DNA of 64,000 nt from the NCBI GenBank assembly GCA_905250115.1, contig CAJNOI010000281.1:1-64000 (forward strand), in the 5' to 3' direction. A model generated the notes under the pieces. It made no database searches. It saw nothing but the letters and a program-made list of their open reading frames with translations, and was not told where the DNA came from. The translations under genes and the position numbers were made by a program. The DNA comes from Adineta steineri (taxonomy: Eukaryota > Rotifera > Eurotatoria > Adinetida > Adinetidae). Positions 24,337 through 38,030 of the stretch are shown in pieces (position 1 is the stretch's first letter; each line of letters opens with the position of its first letter).

Positions 24337-25994
24337 ATGTTTTCTCTATTACGATCAAGAATATTTTGTCAGAATTGTTGGTCTATTCCGCGTTCAATAA
24401 AACTTTTTGAACAACAAACAATAAAAATAAATCATCGAACATTGACATTTTCTGCTTTACATTTTCAACAACCACCGCCACCATCACCACCTTCAAATGA
24501 ATCATCAAAATTATCTTCACTTATGAATGAAACTGATAGTAAAACTCCATTCATATTTTCTGAAACATCATCAAAACCAAAATATACAAAAGAACAAACG
24601 GATGATGAAAAACGTGAACGTGATGCTAAAGCAGCATGGGATATGAAAATGTTAAGATTTACAGGATATTTTCTTGGTATATGGTTAGTATCTACAGTTG
24701 GTTATGTTATACTTGTTTGGGGTTCACCACAAATTGATCAAGAAGGAAATGTTGTAAATGATCAATATTCACATTTATCAACATGGCAACAATATATAAG
24801 ACGATCATTTCGAGGAATTATCGATTATTGGCAAACGATTAAAGATCCAACAAGTGATAAACTTTTACCTGAACCATTACCAGCACCATATCAACCAACA
24901 TATACATTAGTTATTGAAATGTCAGGTGTATTATTACATCCTGAATGGGCTTATAATACAGGATGGAGATATAAGAAAAGACCAGGATTAGATTATTTTA
25001 TAAAAGAAATTGGTTATCCAGTTTATGAAGTTGTTATTTATACAAAAGAAACACCATGGGTATGAAAAAATTACAATACTCAGTTTATTTAGAATTTTGA
25101 AACAGAATAAAAAAAAAGTGTATGATATTCTAGAGATTTTATATTAATTACTATCTTACTGAAGTAGTTGTACAAATTGCAAAGTATTTAAGAGTAATAA
25201 AGTATATTTTAAGGTAAATTTCAAGGCAAAATAATATTTGTATGTAAGATAAGATAAGTTGATTTCATTTTGTCCTCTGTTTGGTTATCAAGACTTAGAT
25301 AAACGAATCATAGACACACGATATTTTTATATACTAATATATAGATCAATTCATTATTATTCTTTTTTTCAGGGCGCAGCATCAGTTATTGAAAATATGG
25401 ATAGTGAACATCGTATAATGTATCGTTTGTTTCGTGAAAATACACGTTTTATTAATGGAACTCATGTTAAAGTATTGATATAAATGTTTAGTATTATATT
25501 TAAATGTAAAAATATTTCTTTTAGGATTTAGCATGTCTTAATCGTGATTTGAAAAAAATTATTTTCTTAGATTGGGATGAAAATACTTATCAATTACAAC
25601 CTCGAAATGCTTTACATCGTTTGAAGAAATGGGATGGTAATGATGATGATAGACAATTACTTCATTTAGCTGCATTTCTTCGAAGTTTGTTGATAGTTTT
25701 TCTATTATAAATATCTATCTATGTTTTCTAATAGTGATTGCTGCAAGTGGTGTTGAAGATGTACGTGATGTATTAGATCATTATAATCAGGAATCAGATC
25801 CAGTTGAAGCATTTTTAATTCGACAACAAAAATTACTTGTATGACTAGTGTCTATTTTCACTTGCAATAAATCTATTTTTTTTGTGCTTTAGGAAATCGA
25901 AGAACAAAAACGACAGGCTGTAGCAGCTTCAAATACACCTGTAAAACAATCCAAAGGATTATTTGGTAGTTGGTCAAGTTCAAAACGATTCTAA
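24337..25994 (+). CDS. TIMM50: Mitochondrial import receptor subunit TIM50
   Basis: Exons 24337-25059, 25373-25471, 25525-25684, 25735-25838 and 25893-25994 give 395 residues. It has an Arg/Ser-rich N-terminal presequence, a Pro-rich linker, one transmembrane helix (about residues 110-128), then an FCP1-like domain in the intermembrane space. TIM50 hallmarks: [11 protein letters not shown] in place of the catalytic D-x-D motif (normal for TIM50, so no phosphatase activity), [24 protein letters not shown]-x-x-WDGN-DDR, and [12 protein letters not shown]. It is the presequence receptor of the TIM23 inner-membrane translocase. It starts 194 bp after MFSD1 and ends 104 bp before ZFYVE26. Confidence 0.95.
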
Positions 25995-26098
25995 TAAAAT
26001 CGCCACACTTCTTTTTTTTCTTCTGTTCACTGAATGTTATCTCAAAAAGTTTTTTTTCTCTCTCTTTTGTTGCCTTTTTTTTTCTTTTCTAGATAAAT

Positions 26099-29000
26099 AT
26101 GAGTGTTTTAGAAATTCGTCATGAATTTGTCGATATTGAAACACGAGATAATCAACAATTATATCAAGCTTTTTGTAATCATATTTATTTGGGTCAATGG
26201 GAATTATGTCGAATATGTTTACAAATTTTATTTACTAAACGTTTAAAACTTAATACAAATTTAGAAGATTTATTAATTGATATTATTCGAAGTCCAACTG
26301 CTTATTGGTAATAAATATGAACAAAAAAAAGAATAAATGAATAGTTTTTATTATTTTAGTACGGGATCAAAATCAGTACCAACACCATTCCATTTTGCTT
26401 TATTGTTAGTGGAAGAATGCCGAGTGAACCAGTATTTGGATGCTGTAAGAAAATATTTCATTTGAAAAATGAAATGAAGAGAGTATTAGAAGGATCTTTT
26501 TTTTAGACAATAGTCGAAGAACTTAAACATTATTCAACTTTTAAATTCCTTTTGGCTGTAGGTGATATTCAACCGAGTGCACAAGTTGCTCAAGTAAGTG
26601 AAAATATTAGACATCATTTAATCGCTAATTATGAAATAGGAAATTATTTTTTGATATACTCACGAGAGGACTATTAGTCGCTTTTCAGTTCGAACACTAA
26701 TGAGTACTGTATGCACTGAGGAATCAAATAATGATAAGTTCATAGCTTCGCAGGAAAGATTTATGAGCACTTGACCTTATGCATAGGGACGAATCATTTT
26801 GAATATTTCAGCATTCTTTATGATATTTATCTAGTTTTGGTAAAACTATCTGAATTTATTTTTAAGATAATCCTGATACTCAAGTAAGAAGTTCATAGAT
26901 ACAAAAAATCTTAAAACTAATTCATTTTGATTTATAATTCCTAACAATCTCGTAGATATAAGACATTACCTAATACTAAAAATATATCTTATTTGATAAT
27001 TAATTCTATTCAATTAAGGAATTTGAACGACTTCATAAAAATACCGATGATATTCCTTCAACTCTTTTAACTGATTCAATGGCTGATTTTCTTGTTGATT
27101 TATGGTTACATGAAACTCCTCGTGTTCATGCATTTATTCGTTTATATTTATATTCGTCAATTCCATCTATACATACATGGTTAATACAAATTCATAAACG
27201 TGCACTTGAAATTTGTTTACAACAATTAAAAACATTAAATAATGAACAACAAAAAACAAATCTTGTTGATTTACTTCTTGCATTACATTTTTATTCATGT
27301 GATACAAATGAATTTCGTTTAACAATACGTGATACATTAAGAAAAATTGTTATTTATGCAACTGAAGGAAATGATAATTCAGGACAATTATTTAATTTAA
27401 AAACTTTATATCGTTCGATTTTAAATAATGGTTATTTAGCACGTTTAATAAGTGAATTAGAAAGTGATTATCGAAAAGAATTATTAAATAATGATACAGT
27501 TATAATACATTTTCTAAAGAAAAATTCATTTCGAAAAGAAAATTTTTTTTGGAAAGAAATTTATCTATATTTAATTGAAAATAAATTAGATTTAATATCA
27601 TGTGTATTAGTAAGTTAAATAGAAATTAAGCTCATTGAAAACTAAAAACTAGATTTCGAATTTAGAATGATTCAATATTAATGATACAAAGTCGAGATTA
27701 TTCATCATTAGATCAATTATTAAATATTGAACAATTTAAATCATTACATCTCTATATATTTCTTCTTGGATGGACACATGTAAGAACAGTTAATGATGCA
27801 ATTGTATTATATGATTCAATTAATGCATTACCTGATAAATGTTCGATGTTAAGTAAATCTTTAGAATTATTTCAATCTCATATTGAATTTATAACATGGT
27901 TATATAATATTCGACGGTAAGTTAGAAAATATTTGTTTATTAATATATTATATTGATATATGTGTTTATTAGAATTGATCTGTAAGTTTTAGTTGCTTTG
28001 ATTGTCTGAGCTTATTTTATGTTTGTTTGTCTTTTCTATTAAAATTTTGTTTTTATAGGTATCATGATGGTGTAACAAATTTACCAAATATGTCGAGTTT
28101 ATTATCAAAATTACAGACAACTTCACCATTGTCATTAATTCATGAATATTTAGATATACAAACAATTGATTCAAAGGAAATTTTAGATAAATTACAAAAA
28201 ACTTTAGTAGATATTGATGATGACAATGACAAATCAAATGAAAAAAAACGTAGGTTGAAGAATTGTTTTAATTAATAAATAGAAGGATCATTCATATTTA
28301 GTAAACAAATGAGTCAGAAGTCTTGACAATATATCATAAATTCTGATACAGAAAATCTAGAAGTCTACTTTACTACGTAGTTATCTTTCGTTTGAAAGTG
28401 ATAGCTTTATATCTGAAGTCAAATCAAGACATAATAATATTGAATTTTTGAAATAAATATAGTTTAGATCTTAGACGTTTGTAGCTTGAAAGTTTGTGTA
28501 CAATTGAGGACACTATTTGTTTTCAAGTAAAGGCCAATGATAAATTTTGGATGAAAACTGAATTATGATGCCACTAAATCCGATTATAGTTCAAAATAGG
28601 TGCTGTCTACTATAATTTCGTTGAGACTTAAGTCGTCAAAATAGAAGGGTGCACCTAATCTACATTCAACCTACCAACACCTATAATAGCTGAAATCGTC
28701 TAAAGTCGAGACTTTTGTCCACTACTATGCATATAATGAATTATTTATCATATCTACTTATAAAAGTTTTTCTATTAACAATTATTTTTAGGTGTTCGTT
28801 TTCTTGATGCACCATTTAATACAATTGAATCACATCGTTTATCTCAAACAACATCTTCAATGATTTTTCTTGGTTATCTATCTGTTAATACTGTTATTGA
28901 ACGTATATTATCATCTGACAATCATAATCCAGAAACCGATATATTTTCTTTAACTCGAACATATTTAACACAAATATATCCATTACGTTTTCGTCTTGAA

Positions 29001-32000
29001 CTATTAGAAAATCTATTTTCACTTGTATTTATTCAATCAAGTGATTTAAAAATTGATGATGCAGTTGAAATAATTGAACAACTACCACCAAGTACTCCAT
29101 CACTTTCTTTAACAACATCAGATAAACTTTTTTCATCCATACAAAGTAATCTAACTAATGATAGTTTTCAAACATCAACAAATGCAAGTATTAAAACTCA
29201 ATTATCAATAAGAAGATTTGATAATGAATTAGATGAAAATACGGATGATAATCTATCTGTATGTAGTAGTTCAATGAGTTCAGTTGGTGCATCACATCAT
29301 CATCCAATAAATCGCTCCGGATTATTAATAAATCAATATGTACTTTATCATTTATTAATATTTTTACGTGATCAATTAGCAGAAGTTCGAGCACTTCATC
29401 AAAAAATAAAAGATAAAGCAACTGATCGTGATACAGTAGATTTTGAAACATTATTAGATAAATATTTTCATGGATGTTCAATTCAAACAAATGAACAATT
29501 TGCAAGTCGAGCAACAAAATTAAATACTATTGTTAGTGAAACATTATGGAGATATCAATTATTAACAGCAAATAAAAATGAATCATCAACAGAAGAAAAT
29601 AAAAATGATGAACAAGAAAATGATAATAATTTAATTAATAATCCTATTATAAAAAATTTAATTCTTCCTATTCGTAAGTTAGAATAGTATTTTCGAAATA
29701 TTATTAATTGTTTTATTTATTCTTAAGCTGTTCATCGACATGCTCATCGGCGAAAACGTCGAAAACGTCTTTCGGAAAGTAGTATATCAAGGTAAATTCA
29801 ATTTATCTAATACCATATATATATATTCAACAAAACATTTTTATTTAGTGCTGCATCATCATCTTATAATGGTAGTAGTAATAATACAACGAGAACAAAA
29901 TCAACATTAGTATCACAAATTCTTTCAACTCGTGATAATCTATTAGCTATTTGTTTAAAAGAAGGAAAAATTACTGAAGCTAATGAAGTTATACGAGTAA
30001 ATCTACTAAACAAATTTTTTTTAGTTTTATATATAAAATTTCTTTTATATAGCTATTCAATATGCAAGATCATCCACTTGCTGTTGAAGCAAAATTTAGT
30101 AAATTATTTCATGATACAGTTATACAATTATCTACAACCGATTCATCTGTAACTACACCTATTGAAAATTTTACATCCAATTCACCATTAGCTGGTTTAG
30201 CTCATTTAACACAATCAGCACTTAATAATTCATCCGTACAACAAGGTATGAATCCTTTATTAGAAGCTGCTCAAACATCAAATGTTTCTTCAACATTACC
30301 AACATCAACATATTTCGATCATGAACATTTTCTTTCATTAACTTTATTTGATCTTGCAATAAATGCACCAACAATGACAATAAGTAAAACATTACTTGAT
30401 ATGGCTCAACATCGTTTACCAATTCCACGTCCATTATTTTCATCAAATACATCATCACATAATAATCAAAATAATCGAAATTCTCCGTCAAGAATTAAAA
30501 ATTTAAGTGATATGATTAATAATTATAGTCAATTAGCTAATTCATCAAATGGATCATTTTATGATTTATTACTTGATGTTACAATACCATTAGATGCAAT
30601 AAAAGCAACAAAAACTATTCAATATTATAAAAGACTTGATGAACATTGTCGACAATATTATATTAATGAACAAAATTCTTTACCAATTGAAGAACAAGTT
30701 AGAAATACTGGAGAATTTTTTGAAAATGATCCACAAGCTAAAGTAGATTTAATTGCATATATTAGGTAATTATAAGAATTTCAAAAACTGACGAGCTAAA
30801 TTTTGTCGTAACATAAAAAAAGTTGACGTATAGGAAAATAATTTTTGAAGTTAAGATCGAATCTGACAGTATGAAATAAGATGCATCCTTTCATTCTTCA
30901 GTATACCAAAAGTAGCGATACAAGATACTAGCATGCAACGTGTCGAAAAGTGGAAACCATCGTATCCTTTTGATATTGAGAGATTACTGTGCGAGAAATA
31001 GAACAAAATCGATTTGACTGTTCTAAATAATTTGGTGAATTGGATGAAAGCATGATCACTTCCACTTTGAAAAACATCTGAAATACTGATGGGTAGGGAG
31101 CTGCGAGTCGACGCAGACGCGGGACCTGACAGAGCATGGGTGCGGATCCAAAAAAACCGTGGACCCGCAGCTCTCTACTGAGGGGAAAGACTTTTGCACT
31201 GTACTGTATTTCAAAAAGAAACAACATATTGCATTTTTTTATATCTATAGGAATTCACCCAATCAAACGAGATTATCATCTTCATCTTATATAAATTATT
31301 TTTCAATATTTCATACATATTTACAAAATTTTCGTACACTTCTTGAAAAATTTCCAGTACCAGATATTCCATCAGATGTTGATTTATCGAAATATTCTCC
31401 ATTATCACTTATTCATCGTATTGTTGCACGATCAACTGATATTGATTTAGCACAATTACAATTAATGACATCAAAATTAAATATTGATATATCACTTGCT
31501 GTTAGTCTTAATATAATTCGTCCATTATTTGTTGATAAAACAATAGCAACATCATCGTTATCTTCAAATAGACGTACAACATTATTACAACAACAACCAA
31601 TAAATATTTTTTCTAATCGTCAACAATTTATGCAACAAAAACAATCATCACATTCATTATCAAATGAAAGTACTAAGGCACATATGAGAAAATCAACAAC
31701 ATTTTTTAAACGTCTTGCAAGTAAACTTGGTGATTTTCAAAATGAACCTCAATCATTTAATGAACATCCTGAAAAATTTATAAGAACTTTACTAACCAAA
31801 TTATTAGATTCAATTCGAAGTAAGTAATGAGATTTTATTCATCTGTATTTGAATCTTTTCTTATAGAATTAATTCAAGAATCAAATCATAGTCATATGAT
31901 GATTGAACATATAGAAAAATTACTTGCCTTAGATGATTATGATAATATTCTTAATGCTCTACCATTATTAACATATCTTGATCTTGATCGTTTAATGACA

Positions 32001-35000
32001 AATGAAGAACGTATATGTTTTTTTACAAATTTATATAATTTTCTTATAATCATTTTTCATATTGAACTTATTCGAACAACAATAACAACAATACAAATAA
32101 CAAAAACAACAACAAATATTTTTCGTAATGAACTTGAACGTCTTTTATTTCTTTTAACAACACGTATTGATATTGGACAACTTAAACAAATATCATTATA
32201 TGATATAAAACATTATATATTAAAAGAAAATATTCTTACTGATGGACTTAAATTTGATATTGATCCAACTGCACCCTATTATCAATATGCACCAACAATT
32301 CAAAATAATCAACATATTAAAATAGGTTTAATATTAAATGGTTGTATGATTTCATCTACACCATTTATTGTTTTAACACCTGAATTACTTAATGATCAAT
32401 TACAACGTTCTACAAGAGATTTTATTGATAAATGTGTTACAATGAAAACGAATGAAACAGATAATTCAATTGAAATTCTTGTACCATATATTCTTCATAA
32501 ACAATTCGATCAAACAAACGATGATATGATTAAATTTATTGGAGAATATTCATCGAATAATAATATTCTATGTGCTATTACTGGTAAGATTAAATACTTT
32601 AGTAGAATAATTCAGAAGACAAACTATCCAAAATCTTAAGCAGAAATCATACTTATCATATTTACTTAAATATAAAGTACTAGCAGGAGTACCCGCTTCT
32701 GGTCGAGAAAATTTTATAGTACATATTTCGCAGATGAGAAAGCGGGCGTGGATGTGAGACTCACCGATTCACGTTTTCACTCCCATCCACCTATCTGAGC
32801 ATAAAAGTTAGTAAGATGAATAAATCATTTTTTTCTCTTTCTTTTAGAACAACGTAAAATAACAACTGAAATAATTCCTTGTCAAACGGATTTTGCTTTG
32901 AGTTTCGAATATCGTTTATGTTCATCTTTGTCTGAAAGACATCAACGTCGTCGTCGTACAAGTTCACTTCCAACATCAACAACAATTACAACTTTATCTC
33001 CTTCAATTGATTTTCTTTCTCAAACAACAACATTACCTAATCATCTAATTGATTCTCGTACAATATCATTTGTTCAAGAAAAATCTCCTGCATTAGGACA
33101 AATTCTTCAAATATATGTTCAATCTGTTGTACATAATCAAGCAATTGAAGATGATAAAACTCCATTAAAAACATATTTTACAAGTTTATTATTATCACCC
33201 ACATTAATACAATCAACAACATCAATAGGTGATGAATGGTTTCGTTCAATTGTATTAAATGATTTAACTTATCAACATGATCTTCTCCTTTATCTTTGTT
33301 CATTATTATGGAATGATTCAAAATATACTGAAATTGTTCAATTATTTGATTCATTATTACCATCATTTATTGTTCATTCATCATATTGTCAAATTCTACG
33401 TGATTTAGCTTTATTAAGTTTAATAAAACAAACATCAGAACCTGATCATGCATATCATTATTTACGTAAAATTCATGATTGTCATTTATTAATACATGCA
33501 ACATTAACATATTTACCACGTTTCGATGGGCCAACATGTTTAAAATTACTTGAATTATGTTTAACATCTTGTAAAAAATATCATTCTGATTATATTGATT
33601 GGATACAAGAACGTTTAAATATAATGTATGTATATAAAACATTATGTCTTGGTGCATTATCACAATTTACAAAATGTATGGAAAATATATCTAAACTTGA
33701 TACACAATTAAATCTATCAATTGAAGATATGGCTATAAAAAAAACCTCATCGAAATGTTTAACATGGCAACGTGCTGAAGAACATTCACAACGTGATCCA
33801 TTAGCTGTTGTTGATATGTTTATCTTTGAAAAACAATTTGATATGGGACATAAATGGTTAACATTATTAAATAAACATGTTGATGAAGATATTATTAATC
33901 GTGTAAGATTTAAATTAGTTGAAGAACATATACATTGGTTATTAAATGAAGAAAATATTGGTAATGGAAATAAATTTTTACAAATTATTGATACAATAAC
34001 AAATATCAATGATAAATGGCATTTATGTACAGATTTAATTAATGATTTATCAAGACAAAGATTAGTAACAAGTACAAAATCAATACCATTTTCAAGATTA
34101 TTTATTAAATTTCGTCTTATACAATATATGTTAGCACATTTTGAAGAAAATTCCGCATTTTTTCAAGGACAATATGATCGATCAAAATTATGTGTATTAG
34201 TTACTGGTTTAGCTATATTTTTTAATTGTATACCATTAGAACAAACAGATTCCTATGAACAATTAGTTGGACAACCATTACTTATTCTTGAACAATTACT
34301 AATGAATAGTTCAATTGATATAGCTAAAATAACAATTGAAACATTAAAAGTTTTAATTGAAAAATATTCATTAGAAAATATTATTAATATAAAACAAGTT
34401 GATCAATTAATTGAAATTTATACAAAGAAAAGTGTACGATTAAATGTTGTTCAACCACATGAAGAAACGCCAATAACAGTTGAAAATAAGTAAATAATTC
34501 ATCATATATTTATTAGCATGAGAAATTTATATTAAATATTCTTTAGACCTGTTCTTCAACCTCCACCTATTTCATTGATTGAACGTCGTCGTAGCTCATT
34601 AAATCCAGCTACGTATATTACTAAACGTAAAGGTTCTCAAGATTTATCTCCATTAGGTCGTCGAACTAATACTAGTGGTACAAATAATTTCTTCAATTCA
34701 ATACGTCATCGTATGTCACCCAGAACTCCAATAACATCTCCAAATGTACCAGAGTCTGATTTACAAACATCATCACCATCAACAATAGCATCATCACCTA
34801 ATACTAATAGTCCACCAATGTCACATTCAATTCCAATAAAATCCCAACAACCTCAACAACAACAACAACAACAAACATCTTCGTCTTTTTTTGATCATTT
34901 TTCATCATCATTTACAAACAAATCTAATATAAATGAACAATCTCATCAAGGACATAAAACAACTGAATATACTGTTCCATTAGTAGTTCCACCAAAAAAA

Positions 35001-37807
35001 TCATGGGTATCAGATGATGAAGTAGCTGTATGTATGTGTTGTAATGAAACACATTTTTCAATGTTTAATCGTCGTCATCATTGTCGTCGTTGTGGTCGTG
35101 TTGTATGTAAACCATGTTCACAACATATGACAATAATTAAAGGACGTTCGGAACGTACATGTAAAGATTGTTATCAATATATGCAAAATAATCCAGCACC
35201 ACCTACAACTTCTCGACCAGAAACAAATACTCCAGTAAAAAAATTTGAAAATCTCCGATCGTAAGTATTCATCATCATAGTAGTAGTGTATATTGTCGAT
35301 TGAATTGAGTTTTAATCTATTATAATCACAAGATAAATAATGAAAACTATTTTATTCTAGTCTTGCTAGACCAATCCATTCATTTAAAAGACTATCAATT
35401 AGTCAAGTTTATCTAAAGAATAATCGATCATACACAATAACATCAAATAATCATTTATTAGGTACATCACTCGTTAATGAAACTCCAAGTATTTTAGTAG
35501 AAGATACTTTATTATTAAGTTCAAGTTTTTCAACAGGAAGTCCTCTATCAAAAAATAATAAACTTCATTATCGTTCATCAATGGATACACCACAAACACA
35601 AGATAATATTACTGATGCACCTGCAATACCTATTATTACCGATCAAGTACAATATCAATTAACAGGAACATCGAGTGATGATAGTTTACGTAATGATTTT
35701 CATTATGATCAATCTCCTAGTATATCATTATGTTTATCATTAATTGAATTACATTCAAATCAATATGAATGTGGAAAATTATTAATAAAATTATGTGAAT
35801 ATTTATCTGAACAATTATCAACAAAACAACGTAATACTGAAATTGATTATGGTTTAGTATTAAATATAATAAAAAATCTTTTATTTACTGCTAAAATGAA
35901 ATTAACAACAAGTTATTTTACTGATGAAGAATCAGGTGAACAACAAAAATTATTAAGATCTTGTGAAATATATAATAATCTTATTGATATATTAAATCGT
36001 TTAAATATGGCTAATTGTTCATTACCAGCTTTAAATGATCTTTTACAACAAGATACATTAAGAAAAATTCGAAATCAATTATTAGAAGATGAACGATATC
36101 AATTAGCAATGGATATTTCAACAAAATGTAATTTAGATACACAAACAATTTGGTTTCAATGGGGAATGGGTAAATAGAATAAGTTTTTATTTCTTCATAC
36201 TATTAATTCTATTTAGCTTATCTTCATATTGGTCAATATGGTGAAGCACGTGATAAATTTGACAAATGCTTACAGAAAACTTCGGATACAACTGATAAAA
36301 CATTGAAACAACTACAACGTGGTGGTGTAAGTCAAGAAAAAATAGTCAATGATATAATCGCATTTCTTGAATCATCTCGTCCATTGAAATATTCCATGAG
36401 AAATCAATATTTATCTGAACAACAAATTCGACAAAGTGGACAAACACGTGCTAGTTTAAAATATCTCAATAGTCTTTCAACAATACCACGTTTACCCGAT
36501 AAAACAAATAAAGGTTAATTTCTTTTTCGTCTATTCTATCAAAATAAAAAAAAACTTTTCTGTTTATTTCTAGCAATAGAGAATGAAATTCTATTTTATT
36601 TAACAATGTATAGTGATGATGCACATTTATTAGATTATTATATTCGTCATGAATATTATACACAAGCATTTGAATATAAATGTTCATTAGTATTATTTCG
36701 TGATCATATTTATCTTCCTTTATTAAAACGTAATCATATAAAACATCTATTTAATTATATATTATCACATAATCTTAGTTTATTTACACATCATTTAAAA
36801 TTTATTTGTACATATTTAAAAGAACAAGAAATGAATCATTCATTATTACAATTACAATTATTTCTTAATGATTATCTTAATGCTGGTTTTACATCTGTGA
36901 AATTATTTACGATAAATCGAACAACATATTTAGATTTATTTGAAAAACGTTCAAATTATTTACAAAAAGGTTTAGAATATTTTCTACAAGCAAAAGCTGA
37001 TACAGAACAAACAATGATGAAAATTCATAGGTATAGAGAATTTCTTAAGGGTGCGATTTGTTCTCAAACCTTTTATTTTAGTACTAAAAGTAAAATTGAA
37101 CTTCAACTTGAAATAACTCGTTATATTTATGGACAATTAAAACGATTGAATACCAATGGTTCAAATATATTAATCAATTGTCCGACATTATTTGATGGAA
37201 AAGATTCAATAATTAAACTTATTCTAGGTTTAATAACAATATCTGATACAATGACAACTGCATTTAGTTTAATTAATAAAATAATCAATGTAAAATTGTT
37301 CTTTTTTTGCACCGTTTTTTTTATTTGAATTTAATTTTTAGGAATTGAATCTTTCAATAAATGAAGTTTTTCTTCCATGTGCGGAAGAAATTGGTAAACG
37401 TCGTGATTATCGTATGCTTCAACAATTACTTCAAGTAATGCGTGATAATGGTTATAATGATAATAAACTACATGATGATATTATTGAAAGTTGTGTACGA
37501 CAAACTGGTTCGGATGTTGAACAAGTAAAATATAAGAAAGAATTCGATTTATTTTCAATAAGTTTTTTTTCTTTTGAATTTTTAGAGTCGAGAACAAGAC
37601 ACATTAATACAAATGATTAAAAATGATAATACTCGTATAAATGTTTATATTTCTGTTGGTAAATTACGTGCAGCTTATTTAATAGCTATTCGTCTAGGTA
37701 AAGAAGATAAAATTCGTTTAATTCGTGATGATGCACAAAGAAGTGGTCAAACAGCTGTTTATGAAATGTGTAAAAAATGGTTAGAAAATCGAGCAAGTGA
37801 ACAGTGA
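26099..37807 (+). CDS. ZFYVE26: Spastizin/FYVE-CENT (ZFYVE26)
   Basis: Nineteen exons (26099-26307, 26360-26444, 26507-26593, 27019-27609, 27666-27916, 28059-28249, 28792-29673, 29728-29791, 29849-29996, 30053-30765, 31251-31819, 31867-32583, 32848-34489, 34547-35260, 35361-36169, 36217-36513, 36574-37289, 37342-37524, 37586-37807) join in frame to 3029 residues (human about 2539). A FYVE finger lies at about residues 2203-2265 with R-R-H-H-C-R-R-C-G and WVSDDEV, for PI3P binding on endosomes. Conserved blocks include LLGWTHV-like, RLELLENLFSL, LEQLLMN, LLFTAKMK, WGMAYLHIGQYGEAR and the C-terminal KLRAAYLIAI. In mammals it works with spatacsin and AP-5 in lysosome reformation and in autophagy. 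Long introns at 26594-27018, 28250-28791, 30766-31250 and 32584-32847 are unusual here; two carry inverted-repeat insertions. Confidence 0.95.
31093..31178. repeat. GC-rich inverted repeat within a ZFYVE26 intron
   Basis: The 20-bp arm at 31093-31112 (GTAGGGAGCTGCGAGTCGAC) pairs with 31159-31178 at 17 of 20 positions. Interior and arms are far more GC-rich than the surrounding gene, so this looks like an insertion. Confidence 0.6.
32731..32797. repeat. Short fold-back (copy D) in a ZFYVE26 intron
   Basis: Outer CAGAT/ATCTG ends, a G-rich arm (AGCGGGCGTGGATGTGAG) and a C-rich arm (CTCCCATCCACC) around a short spacer. Same order and words as the other G/C fold-backs. Confidence 0.45.
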
Positions 37808-38030
37808 AATATATAAATATCTATAATCTAGTCTTTCGATAATGAAACTGCAGTGAATTTTTTTTATGCGTTATTTCCGCCTGTGATTGTAATATTTCTG
37901 TAGGTGATTTTTTTCTTTTTCCTCTTCTTCTTTAATAATATCGTCTTTCTTGTTTCTAAAGAAATAAAACGTAAGATATAATTTTTTTTAATTTATGTAA
38001 TTCATCCAGATTTTAGCATTTTTTTCAGAT

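Noticed and set aside
26594..27018. Possible extra gene or exon in the long third intron of ZFYVE26
   Set aside because: Stops in all frames, and the flanking exons join in phase 0 with good similarity across the junction.
33590..34009. 139-codon minus-strand frame inside ZFYVE26
   Set aside because: It lies antisense to a well supported coding exon and has no features of its own.
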